Source: Chitinophagaceae bacterium
GTDB taxonomy: Bacteria > Bacteroidota > Bacteroidia > Chitinophagales > Chitinophagaceae
Length of the DNA: 64,000 nucleotides
Assembly (NCBI GenBank): GCA_023957155.1
Contig: JAMLHK010000006.1
Location: forward strand, 186,001-250,000
Direction of reading: 5' to 3'
Below are positions 1 through 7,672 of the stretch, piece by piece; position 1 is the first letter of the stretch, and every line of letters starts with the position of its first letter. The notes beneath the pieces were generated by a model that ran no database searches, was not told the origin of the DNA, and saw only the letters and a program-made list of their open reading frames with translations. A program made the position numbers and the translations under genes.

Positions 1-81
1 CATTTGTCTGCTGTCGCCATTTACTATTTTGTGGTGTGTATTCAATGCTAAATTCTTTGGTACAAAGTTAGTCAAAATGTA

Positions 82-91
82 GGGTTATGGT
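82..91. repeat. Left target-site duplication of the IS element
   Basis: The ten bases gggttatggt lie directly outside the left terminal repeat of the insertion sequence. The same ten bases follow the right terminal repeat at 1327-1336. A perfect 10-bp direct repeat is the expected footprint of a recent insertion by an ISAs1-type element, which usually duplicates 8-10 bp. Confidence 0.93.
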
Positions 92-1326
92 CAGGGATTT
101 CGCTTTTAAAGTTTGAGGACTAATTCCCTGTAGGCATCGTTGTGAGCCGCCCTAAGTCTTTTGAGGGGTTTGGTTTTAATTACGGTCTTCTCATTTTCAA
201 TGAGTCCTAAAGCAACCTTATTAATAATATTGGAGTTTTGAGCTGAGTTGCCTATTTTTTTCAATTGTCCGTCCTCATTGTAGAGTACATCCAGTTCCCA
301 GTGAAGATTGTTTTCAATTGACCAATGCGACCTGACAGCATCGTTTAACAGCGTTGCATCAGGCTTTAGTGATGATATATAATAGCGATATTCCTGCGAC
401 CGAACGCCTGTTTTCTTAATGGTGCGAAAAGATTGGATGCGCACTAAAGTGTTGAGTTTTGCCCACTGCTCCCTATCCTGAAAGTACACATCTTTAACAG
501 CAATGGTTTCGCATATTCTTTTCTCTATCCTGCCATGACCCATAGCGCTTTTTTCAGATACACATCTTAGTGAGGTCCCGTTAAAAATGTCTTCTATCTG
601 GTCTTTTAAATACTTCTGATTATCCTTCACCTGAAGTATGTAGTCAGCTTTCTTCTCTACTATCTTTTTAGCGATTTCTTTCTGACAGCCCATAGCATCA
701 ATGGTAACAATGCTGCCTTCCAGAAAAAGAATATCCAGCAGGGCGGGTATGGCTGTAATCTCATTTTCTTTTTCTGATACCTCTACCTGACCTATGCACA
801 GCCTGTTGCCCGCACAAAAGGCGCTGACAATGTGTTGAGGGTACTTACCTCCCAAAGACGCCGCCCCCCTTATCGTTTTGCCGTCAATAGGCACTACTTT
901 ACCCTTTGCCCTCTCTGTCACAGCCTGCACCCATTCAAAAAAGCATTTGGAAAATGCCTGGGGCGCTAATGCACTAAAAAAATCACTGATGGCATCATGA
1001 GAGGGTATTTTCTTAAACGGATAGAATTTGCGCAGCCAGTCTGTTTTTAAATTGCCAAACTCTTCTATTGTTGTCCATGCTGTACAACCGCATACAGAGG
1101 CTGAAATAGTTAAAAATATTATCTCTTCAAGACTGTAAAGGATATTGCCTTTGCTAAGGCGACGGGGATCTTTCAATGATTGAAAACTTTCTTTGAATAC
1201 AATTAGTGGACTGTACTCCTCCTGGGTAGTAGTGGTCATTTTTTTTTATATGGCTGACCTTAGCCGTTATCACACAAATATACTATTGGTCTCTTTATCT
1301 AAAAAATCTTAAAAGCGAAATCCCTG
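92..1326 (-). mobile_element. ISAs1-family insertion sequence, intact, 1235 bp
   Basis: The element is bounded by perfect 18-bp terminal inverted repeats. The left copy is cagggatttcgcttttaa at 92-109 and the right copy is its exact reverse complement at 1309-1326. It holds one transposase gene on the minus strand that fills nearly the whole length, and the gene's stop codon lies inside the left repeat. Perfect repeats, a perfect target duplication and an unbroken transposase point to a recently active copy. The length fits the ISAs1 family. Confidence 0.93.
106..1239 (-). CDS. ISAs1-family DDE transposase
   Basis: This 377-residue protein is a full-length transposase of the ISAs1 (H-repeat-associated) family, which cuts and joins the element's terminal repeats. 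The N-terminal third carries the family's DUF4338-like helper region (SLKDPRR near residue 21). The catalytic triad can be placed at Asp119 (VVPIDGKTIRG), Asp181 (IVTIDAMGCQ) and Glu309 (HWSIENNLHWELDV). No frameshift or internal stop interrupts it. The ATG at 1239 is followed by a run of Thr codons, and the TAA stop at 106-108 overlaps the left terminal repeat. It is the only gene in the element. Family assignment is firm; activity is inferred from intactness. Confidence 0.95.
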   Translation of the reverse strand: MTTTTQEEYSPLIVFKESFQSLKDPRRLSKGNILYSLEEIIFLTISASVCGCTAWTTIEEFGNLKTDWLRKFYPFKKIPSHDAISDFFSALAPQAFSKCFFEWVQAVTERAKGKVVPIDGKTIRGAASLGGKYPQHIVSAFCAGNRLCIGQVEVSEKENEITAIPALLDILFLEGSIVTIDAMGCQKEIAKKIVEKKADYILQVKDNQKYLKDQIEDIFNGTSLRCVSEKSAMGHGRIEKRICETIAVKDVYFQDREQWAKLNTLVRIQSFRTIKKTGVRSQEYRYYISSLKPDATLLNDAVRSHWSIENNLHWELDVLYNEDGQLKKIGNSAQNSNIINKVALGLIENEKTVIKTKPLKRLRAAHNDAYRELVLKL

Positions 1327-1336
1327 GGGTTATGGT
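1327..1336. repeat. Right target-site duplication of the IS element
   Basis: The bases gggttatggt here repeat 82-91 exactly. Joining 1-91 directly to 1337 restores the sequence before insertion, which shows no obvious reading frame, so the element probably landed between genes. Confidence 0.92.
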
Positions 1337-1393
1337 GTAGAAAGTTAGTAAGGTCTTTGTCTGTCCCCTGATGTTTGGTGTGTCGCCCAAAAA

Positions 1394-1452
1394 TTACCGC
1401 TAACGTATCGCTTCGTGCTATACCAGGGTGTTCGTTATCTGCCGTTAAACGG
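1394..1452. repeat. Imperfect palindrome next to the IS (attC-like shape, weak)
   Basis: The arms ttaccgctaacg (1394-1405) and cgttatctgccgttaa (1433-1448) pair imperfectly around a 27-base middle, with taacg and cgtta as the perfect inner core. A short perfect palindrome, ccgttaaacgg, follows at 1442-1452. Imperfect inverted repeats with unpaired bases resemble integron attC sites in shape, but the classical R box GTTRRRY is not matched. It could also be a terminator-like structure for the convergent transferase gene ending at 1454. Confidence 0.35.
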
Positions 1453-1453
1453 A

Positions 1454-2119
1454 TCAGGTGAGTACCCAGACCAGGCACAGCGCTTTAAAGTTAACAAAAG
1501 GGAGGGATAATGCCGTTGGTTTTTCTTTTAAAAACAGGCCCTGCATATTCCCTTCTCCCGGGATGGAGCCTATATCTTCGGGTGGTTCTATCCTGATCTG
1601 GTTAGAAAAGTTAACTTCACCGTTGCCGTACCATTTAAAAACGGCTTCTTTAGCGCTCCAGAGCAGTGTTAGTTTGCGCAGGTAAGTGTTTTCAGCTGCC
1701 ATATTTTCAGCAGGCATCATATCCCTCCCGTTTTCCAAAATGTTTAATTCCTGCTGATGTAGAAATTTATGTTGTACGCGCTGCAGCTTAGAAGTAGGAA
1801 TTTCGATATCAATGCCTACCCGGTGTGAACGGCTTACGATAGCAGCGGCATAATTGCCACAGTGAGAAATGGAGAAGTGAAAGGCCTCATCAGGTAGGAA
1901 CGGCTTTTTGGTGTTGGCTATTTTAATCAGCGCATGGGGAAATTCCGGGAACAGGAAACGCAGCAGGTAACGGCCTGCCAAATGTTGCAGCCGCTTATGC
2001 GGGTGGCTTATTTCCTGTTGGAGGGGAACCGATTTCAGAAAGAAATCTGCTTCCTCATCAATATGCCAGACGCCTAATTTCGTAGATGCGTTAATATTAT
2101 GTTGATAAAATAAAGGCAT
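1454..2119 (-). CDS. 4'-phosphopantetheinyl transferase (Sfp/AcpT type)
   Basis: The protein moves the phosphopantetheine arm of CoA onto a serine of acyl or peptidyl carrier proteins. From the chosen ATG at 2119 it has 221 residues, the usual size for Sfp-type enzymes. Visible motifs are SISHCG near residue 83, the magnesium-binding GIDIE near 102-106, and the WSAKEAVFK motif near 154-162. The frame stays open 19 codons further upstream (to 2176), but that stretch resembles no family N-terminus, so the internal ATG before PLFYQHN is preferred. It diverges from dcd with about 70 bp between. No polyketide or peptide synthetase lies nearby, so it may serve the primary acyl carrier protein or a distant cluster. 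Confidence 0.9.
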   Translation of the reverse strand: MPLFYQHNINASTKLGVWHIDEEADFFLKSVPLQQEISHPHKRLQHLAGRYLLRFLFPEFPHALIKIANTKKPFLPDEAFHFSISHCGNYAAAIVSRSHRVGIDIEIPTSKLQRVQHKFLHQQELNILENGRDMMPAENMAAENTYLRKLTLLWSAKEAVFKWYGNGEVNFSNQIRIEPPEDIGSIPGEGNMQGLFLKEKPTALSLPFVNFKALCLVWVLT

Positions 2120-2188
2120 AGCAAAAAACGAAGTCCGAAATTCGCTGCTGAAAACTATTCGGGAGCAAATAAACAAATAAATCAGGGA

Positions 2189-2725
2189 ATGATACTATCT
2201 GATAAGAGAATACTGGAAGAAATAGAGAAAGGAACAATTGTACTGAAACCGTACGACAGGGAGTGTTTAGGCAGTAATTCGTATGATGTACATCTCGGTA
2301 AGTGGTTAGCCACCTACCGGGAGCACATACTGGATGCGAAAAGGCATAACGAAATTGAATATTTTGAGATCCCTGATGAGGGGTTTGTATTATACCCGCA
2401 TATTTTTTATCTCGGAGTAACATTGGAGTATACGGAAACCCATGCTCATGTGCCTTTCCTGGAGGGCAAATCCTCTACCGGGCGCCTGGGTATAGATATC
2501 CATGCCACAGCGGGAAAAGGCGATGTAGGCTTTTGCGGTAACTGGACACTCGAAATTTCAGTTAAGCAGCCCGTACGCATATATAAGGGTATGCCTATCG
2601 GGCAGCTGATCTATTTTCCGGTAGAGGGAGATATTCATGTAAAATATAATCAGAAAAAAAATGCCAAATACAGCGGACAGCCGGATAAACCGGTTGAAAG
2701 CATGATGTGGAAGAACAAATTTTAA
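2189..2725 (+). CDS. dcd: dCTP deaminase
   Basis: This 178-residue enzyme deaminates dCTP to dUTP, the first step of one route to dTMP. The family signature is clear: SNSYDVHLG near residue 29, EGKSSTGRLG near 92-101, and the active-site stretch FCGNWTLEI near 115-123 with the catalytic glutamate at about 122. Length matches the homotrimeric dCTP deaminases. It cannot be told from sequence alone whether it also has the dUTPase activity of the bifunctional type. It stands alone on the plus strand, convergent with the esterase gene that ends at 2821. Confidence 0.95.
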   Translation: MILSDKRILEEIEKGTIVLKPYDRECLGSNSYDVHLGKWLATYREHILDAKRHNEIEYFEIPDEGFVLYPHIFYLGVTLEYTETHAHVPFLEGKSSTGRLGIDIHATAGKGDVGFCGNWTLEISVKQPVRIYKGMPIGQLIYFPVEGDIHVKYNQKKNAKYSGQPDKPVESMMWKNKF

Positions 2726-2820
2726 TGTGGAAATGGAGGGAACGAAACCCGAACAAACCAGAAGCTATAAACTTCCAAACTCCAGACTTCCCTGTACCCT
2801 GGAACTTGTGCCCTGCAACC

Positions 2821-3975
2821 TCACTTCTCCAGCAGCTTCAGCACTGCCGCATTATCCATCACTGCGTTGGCAGGGCGTGGATGGGCTTCATTAAACACTT
2901 CCAGCTCTTTCTGATCCAGCACTTTCGTTGCTGATTCGTCTACTTCCCCGTTGCTTTTGGTAACGGCTTTCAGGTTCATCCGGAGATGCTTTGCCATAAA
3001 ACTGTATAAGGCTTTCCGTTTGGAAGGACCATAATCATGTTCTTCATCGGGAAGGTGGACCAGCCCCACATTTTTTTCTTTTTTATACAGGCGATATATC
3101 CGCTGCATAAAAGGATATTCTACCGTTGGATTGTTTCTGGTCCAGTCATTTCCGTCAGATATCAGCAGCATGGGTCGCGGTGCGGCCAGCGCGGCGATCT
3201 CCACGTTATTGGTTTGAAAATCTCCTTTTTTGTGAATGGGCATACCGCTTTCACAGGCGCAGCCGCCGAAAAAATAAGCCGACACCATCACGCAGGGTAC
3301 GGAAACCTTAATGCGCGGGTCAAGCGCCGTTAATAAAAAAGTTTGTGTTCCTCCGCCCGATGCACCCGTGATGCCAATACGTGCAGGATCAACCCCGGGG
3401 AGAGACAGCAGGAAATCGAGCGCTCTTGTGCTGTTAATGGTTTGCAGTTGTACTCCCTTCGACAAATTGTGATCGCATTGCTTGGAATCGCCAAAACCGA
3501 TCATGTCCCAGGCAAAAACCACAGCTCCCATCCTGGCGAGCGTAGCGCAACGGATCTGCATTTGTTCATGAAATCTGCCATCCGGGTCAGTCCAGTGCCC
3601 GTGGGGACAAAGAATACCTGCATAAGAGCTTTGCGGCGTAAGCGGGCGGTACAGATTTCCTGTAACGTAGAAGCCCGGGAGGCTTTCAAAGGCTACATTC
3701 TCTACCGTATAGCCATCCATTATTTTTTTGCTGTGAATAATGGGAGCCGATGCAGGCCGGGCGGGCATGGTTTCCAACTGCATTCCTTCACGCAAACGCG
3801 CCCGTATTTGTTCTGTGCGTTGCTTCCATTGAAACAGGTTAGCGGGAGTATGCGCTTCCAAAAATGCTTTGCCCTGCGCCGGGGTAAAATAAGAGCCTTT
3901 ACACAGTTCATCCTGGGCAGACAGGCCTAAAGACAGTAGGAGAGAAAAGCAGACGAATACAGATATTTTGTTCAT
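2821..3975 (-). CDS. Exported alpha/beta hydrolase (acetyl xylan esterase-like)
   Basis: A 384-residue protein with a Sec signal peptide (SLLLSLGLSAQ, cleavage near residue 20). It has an alpha/beta-hydrolase core with nucleophile elbow GASGGG (Ser206), an acidic residue in SDGNDWT (Asp274 or Asp277) and a histidine in DEEHDYGPSKR (His313). The oxyanion region CPHGHW lies near residue 123. The family resembles carbohydrate acetyl esterases found in Bacteroidota polysaccharide loci, but substrate cannot be read from sequence. It follows an exported oxidoreductase gene by 38 bp on the same strand, so the two are probably one transcript for sugar processing in the periplasm. Confidence 0.82.
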   Translation of the reverse strand: MNKISVFVCFSLLLSLGLSAQDELCKGSYFTPAQGKAFLEAHTPANLFQWKQRTEQIRARLREGMQLETMPARPASAPIIHSKKIMDGYTVENVAFESLPGFYVTGNLYRPLTPQSSYAGILCPHGHWTDPDGRFHEQMQIRCATLARMGAVVFAWDMIGFGDSKQCDHNLSKGVQLQTINSTRALDFLLSLPGVDPARIGITGASGGGTQTFLLTALDPRIKVSVPCVMVSAYFFGGCACESGMPIHKKGDFQTNNVEIAALAAPRPMLLISDGNDWTRNNPTVEYPFMQRIYRLYKKEKNVGLVHLPDEEHDYGPSKRKALYSFMAKHLRMNLKAVTKSNGEVDESATKVLDQKELEVFNEAHPRPANAVMDNAAVLKLLEK

Positions 3976-4013
3976 GATGATAAAGATGAAAGTGCAATTT
4001 ATGATTTTCCGGA

Positions 4014-5111
4014 TTAGTCGTTTAATAAAACAGTCTTCCCCGTTGCTGCCGATTTTTTCGCTGCTTCCAGGATGCGAACTACCGTAACATTATTCGGTAA
4101 TGCATAAAGCCCGTCATCAGCTACGACTATTTTATTCCGGACAACGTCAGCCAGGTAACTGAAAGGATTTTCATATACGGCAATATCGAGTGGAGTGTAT
4201 TGTCGTGTTTGTTCTGTTTTGTCGTTTGGGCGTCGGATGCGCATATCATTTCTGTTAATGGTAGTTATATATCCGGTATTGCCATACAGCTCCATATCCT
4301 TGCGGTTAAAAGGCCAGTTCCACGAGGCTTCGATAATGCCCTGCGCATCTTTATAGGTTAGTATAACAGTTGCTTCATCGTCAACCCTGGGATAAATATG
4401 GGGCTTGAACTGACGGGTTACGGCGGTAACGGAAACGGGCTTTTGTCCTTTCATCAGCCATGTCATCAAATTGGCGCCATAGCAACCGAAATCTATAATA
4501 GCCCCTCCTCCGTTTTGTACGGGATCGGAGAGCCAGTCCAGGAAGGCTTTGCTCGTGCCTATTTCCTTTGGACCTTCATGACCATGATGAAAGATCGCCT
4601 TTTTAAGCCCCCCGGTATAATTGCTGTCATATATCAGTTGATAAGCCTTAGCTGTAGTGGGATACCAGGAGGTTTCATAATTGGTCAGGAGGTGAATACG
4701 GTACTTCCGTGCCAGGGAATCCATTTGAAGTGCATGGTCTACGCTTACTGCCAAAGGTTTTTCTACCATCACGTGTATGCCTCTTGGCGCACAGGCCTGT
4801 ACAACCGAAAGATGATCATAAATAGAGCCGAAGGCCACTACTGCATCCGGGCGTACAACATCCAGCATTTTACCGAGGTCGTTAAACAGGAGCCTGTCCT
4901 GAAGATTGTATTTTTTAGCTGATTCCCGTAATAAGGATGGATTTGATTCATATATGCCCGCAAGGATGATATCATCCGGGAGCTTCCTGCCTAATATCCA
5001 GCTCGAATGACCATGAGATATACCGGCAACGGCTATCCTGACCGGTTGAGCATGGATGAAATCCGGCTTAACCATTACGATCAGCAGAAAAAGAGAGAGG
5101 ATAGTTTTCAT
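4014..5111 (-). CDS. Exported Gfo/Idh/MocA family oxidoreductase (Sec signal)
   Basis: The protein joins an N-terminal Rossmann domain (IAVAGISHGH just after the signal peptide) to the C-terminal Gfo/Idh/MocA substrate domain. The family's EKP motif is seen as MVEKPLAV. The ATG at 5111 opens a hydrophobic Sec signal (MKTILSLFLLIVM, ending near FIHAQ), so it is preferred over the longer frame reaching 5162. Length is about 365 residues. NAD(P)-dependent oxidation of a sugar hydroxyl is the family role; the substrate is unknown. It is upstream of the esterase in a likely two-gene transcript. The glycine motif GISHGH is less canonical than GxGxxG. Confidence 0.85.
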   Translation of the reverse strand: MKTILSLFLLIVMVKPDFIHAQPVRIAVAGISHGHSSWILGRKLPDDIILAGIYESNPSLLRESAKKYNLQDRLLFNDLGKMLDVVRPDAVVAFGSIYDHLSVVQACAPRGIHVMVEKPLAVSVDHALQMDSLARKYRIHLLTNYETSWYPTTAKAYQLIYDSNYTGGLKKAIFHHGHEGPKEIGTSKAFLDWLSDPVQNGGGAIIDFGCYGANLMTWLMKGQKPVSVTAVTRQFKPHIYPRVDDEATVILTYKDAQGIIEASWNWPFNRKDMELYGNTGYITTINRNDMRIRRPNDKTEQTRQYTPLDIAVYENPFSYLADVVRNKIVVADDGLYALPNNVTVVRILEAAKKSAATGKTVLLND

Positions 5112-5318
5112 AAAAAATATTTTTGATAGTAGTGGCATGTTAACGCTAACGTGTCGTATCATTATTTACCGCGAAACCGACGGAACGGTTCTTCGGCAAA
5201 ATAAGATTAATATCATCGTAAATATAAAATTTATGCCTTCTCCATATTTATTTTAACCAGATCTTCCGCTTATATGCTTCAGTCGGGGTATAGAAACGCG
5301 GTTGCCTGGAATTTACCG

Positions 5319-6410
5319 CTATCCTCCCGGCTTCCCGTATTTCTTATGCCAGGCAATCACGTCTGCTACCACCTCACTGTAAGTAACCATACCTGCCGGC
5401 TGATCATTTGCTTGTAAGTATTTTCCGTAGATCCACCGGAATACCGGTTCTACGGGGTTCTCGTATTTTTTGTAATAGGCTTTAAGCGTTTTAATGTCCG
5501 CTTTAACACCGGGGAGTAAGGAAGTATACACCTCTTTTGCTGCGATGGAATCTGTTGTATACAAATTGCGGTTGGCATATAAAAAAAGTTCGAAATAAGC
5601 GGAATACATAAAAAGCGAATCTCCCGAGCCGGTTGCGGCAATGTAGCCGGCAAAGTTGGCTTCATTTTCTTTGGCATAGCCTAACTGGTGAGAAATTTCA
5701 TGGCAGCTCACGTAGGGTTGCAGGAACCCGGGAATGTCTGTGTTTACCTGCGCTTCCCCGGTAAACGGATTATAGTATCCTGAAAACCCGAAATAATTTC
5801 CTAAGAAATTAAACAGGGAGGGTTTAACGGAAGAGTGCCTGTATTGTAGAAAAGGATATGTTTCTGCTGCCTGTGTAAAGGCCTGATCTGCTCTCGTAAA
5901 CAGATCCTGTCCCGAGGGGTAGGGAGGGTTGTGGCGAAGTAAAGCGGTTTTACATTCGTTTACTTTATCGAGTAAAAGATGATTGATTTGCAACAGATCT
6001 TCAACGGCATATTTCCCGCGTTCTAAACCTAACTGATCATGGATTCCCTTCCGGTTATAGTTTAATCCCCAAAAAAGATTAAAGCAGATATAAAGCAGCA
6101 GGGAAAAGCGAAGAATATTTAACCCTGTCATTTTTAAAAACATTCGCCGTGCTTTCTCTTCCCGTAATCTTTTTATCCATTGCACCAGTTTCCAGGATAC
6201 TACAAAAAGGAGAAGGATATACAGGACATCCCCGGTGCTGAATGGAATGCTTCCCAGAAGTATTCTTAGCCGGGAGCTGAAGAAAGGGTAAACAGACGAG
6301 CTGTAAAGGGTTTCAACATATTCCGGCAGGGACGCATATAGATGAATACCGCATGCTATAACGGATAGGATAACTATGGAAATGATGCTTTGCCTGGAGA
6401 GATTTTGCAT
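5319..6410 (-). CDS. DUF3810 membrane protein with metalloprotease-like motif
   Basis: A 363-residue protein with three predicted membrane segments in the N-terminal third (near residues 8-25, 61-78 and 99-117) and a large C-terminal domain. The latter contains HEISHQLGYAKENEAN at about 237-252, an HExxH motif followed by acidic residues as in zinc metallopeptidases (gluzincin-like). This matches the DUF3810 family of Bacteroidota, whose function is not established. It stands alone, with about 200 bp to the gene downstream and 299 bp upstream. Zinc peptidase activity is an inference from the motif only. Confidence 0.85.
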   Translation of the reverse strand: MQNLSRQSIISIVILSVIACGIHLYASLPEYVETLYSSSVYPFFSSRLRILLGSIPFSTGDVLYILLLFVVSWKLVQWIKRLREEKARRMFLKMTGLNILRFSLLLYICFNLFWGLNYNRKGIHDQLGLERGKYAVEDLLQINHLLLDKVNECKTALLRHNPPYPSGQDLFTRADQAFTQAAETYPFLQYRHSSVKPSLFNFLGNYFGFSGYYNPFTGEAQVNTDIPGFLQPYVSCHEISHQLGYAKENEANFAGYIAATGSGDSLFMYSAYFELFLYANRNLYTTDSIAAKEVYTSLLPGVKADIKTLKAYYKKYENPVEPVFRWIYGKYLQANDQPAGMVTYSEVVADVIAWHKKYGKPGG

Positions 6411-6709
6411 ACGGGCTGTTACCGGGATCTTATATTAGTAAAGATTAAAAGTAAAGCCTTTTTATATACAGGCAGCGGCTTTTATGGTTGCATTCCAAAA
6501 TTGTCACACCACTTTTCCTCTCTGCTGCGCGGAGAGGGAATAAAAGAGTGAGGGCAATTAAATAAGCGGCGACAATTTGGAATAGCCTGGCTTTTATTAC
6601 CTGCACGTAATGCTATGGAGTAAAAAATGTCTACAGACAGGAAATAGAATCCCGGCACAGCTGCAAAAGCCGTGCCGGGGAAAAAACTCAGGCAGGTTAA
6701 ATCCTTGAT
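6411..6709. repeat. Gene-free stretch with a palindromic element at 6486-6588
   Basis: No gene is seen in these 299 bases. The arms attccaaaattgtc (6492-6505) and gacaatttggaat (6571-6583) are inverted copies apart from one extra A. Outside them the nine bases ggcttttat occur on both sides (6477-6485 and 6589-6597) as a direct repeat. This layout resembles a small, decayed non-autonomous element of about 103 bp. Inside is a GC-rich hairpin (ctctctgctgcgcggagag). It could instead act as a transcript-end structure for the bactofilin gene. Confidence 0.45.
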
Positions 6710-7129
6710 TTATTGTGCTATGGCGTGCTTTTCATCGCTGGGCATTTCCACTACGTTAGCCACGCTGTTTTCACCAACATGGCACTGCCCGTTAAAGCTT
6801 ACCGTGGGTTCAACCAGCAGCTTGCCGGCGCTGATATTTCCTTTTATTATGGCTTTGCCCCTCAGGTTTAACAATTCTTTTATAATGATTTTTCCGCTAA
6901 CTTTTCCAAGTATATCGGCCTGCAGCCCTTCAATATCGCCTTCAACTACTCCTTCGGCACCGATCAGCACTTTTGCCGATCCCGAAATATTTCCTTTAAG
7001 GGTTCCGTCAATACGGATATCTCCGCTACTTACCACATCGCCTTTAATAACAGTACCGGCGCCAATAAGGCTTGTTCCTGATGAAGAAGCAGGTATTTCA
7101 ATTTCAGATCTGGATTTTGATGAAAACAT
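6710..7129 (-). CDS. Bactofilin (polymer-forming cytoskeletal protein)
   Basis: A 139-residue bactofilin, a beta-helical protein that polymerises without nucleotide into filaments that place cell-wall enzymes. The repeating hydrophobic pattern with regular Gly residues (GAGTVIKGDVVSSGDIRIDG onward) covers roughly residues 22-115, with short unstructured polar tails at both ends as is usual. It lies 21 bp downstream of a small membrane protein on the same strand, and the two are surely cotranscribed. In several bacteria bactofilins pair with M23 endopeptidases; here the partner has the matching N-terminus but no peptidase domain. Confidence 0.93.
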   Translation of the reverse strand: MFSSKSRSEIEIPASSSGTSLIGAGTVIKGDVVSSGDIRIDGTLKGNISGSAKVLIGAEGVVEGDIEGLQADILGKVSGKIIIKELLNLRGKAIIKGNISAGKLLVEPTVSFNGQCHVGENSVANVVEMPSDEKHAIAQ

Positions 7130-7150
7130 GGTTATTGGTTTTTATTATGA

Positions 7151-7549
7151 TTAATCTTCGGTTTTCTCTTCCGGGGGGATATTTAACTGGGTTGTGTCTA
7201 CTATAGTTGTGATGTTTCCTTTTAATACATTTTGAATATTTTCCATGTACTTATCCCGGTAATTCATTTGTTGCTCTAATGAGTCAACCTGCATTTTCAG
7301 TGTTACCATTTCCCTCCTGTCTGCCGCACTTCCATAGCCCGGTACGTAATAGCGCAACGGCGTAAATACCAATAAGGCTACCGTAATGCCTACCAGCGCT
7401 ACAAATACAGTGCATAACATAATATAAACACTGAGACGAGACAGCCTGAACGTTACCACTTCTTCATACGTATCATCATTCATTACCACCAACCGGTATC
7501 GGTTACGAAGGCGTTGTAACGTACTGTCTGCATCAAAAATCTTTGCCAT
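7151..7549 (-). CDS. Small membrane/coiled-coil protein, M23-peptidase N-terminus without the peptidase
   Basis: This 132-residue protein begins with a short basic cytoplasmic part containing YRLVVMNDDTYEEVVTFRLSRLSV, typical of the start of Bacteroidota M23 metallopeptidases (quoted in two pieces: YRLVVMNDDTYEE then VVTFRLSRLSV). One transmembrane helix (near residues 40-63) follows, then a periplasmic stretch with a short coiled coil (near 80-105). The LytM/M23 domain that normally follows is absent and the protein ends in an acidic tail. It sits just upstream of bactofilin. A membrane anchor or adaptor for bactofilin filaments is a reasonable guess, not shown. A truncated M23 gene is the alternative. 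Confidence 0.78.
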   Translation of the reverse strand: MAKIFDADSTLQRLRNRYRLVVMNDDTYEEVVTFRLSRLSVYIMLCTVFVALVGITVALLVFTPLRYYVPGYGSAADRREMVTLKMQVDSLEQQMNYRDKYMENIQNVLKGNITTIVDTTQLNIPPEEKTED

Positions 7550-7672
7550 TATCAGTTATTTGTGTTAAAAATAACCACTTTGGCTTAGTTGTAAGAGCTA
7601 AAGCTTGAAAAAATGTACAATTAAAATAATTTCGCTGAAATTTAGTTTATTATACGAACGAACTACGCCTAC

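Noticed and set aside
1-3. Possible start codon of a gene leaving the window on the left (minus strand ATG)
   Set aside because: Only three bases are visible, so nothing supports a call.
3343-3930. 195-codon frame on the plus strand
   Set aside because: It is antisense to the esterase gene, which has a signal peptide and a full catalytic triad; the frame has no family likeness.
6672-7154. 160-codon frame on the plus strand
   Set aside because: It lies opposite bactofilin and mirrors its repeat pattern, so it is a shadow.
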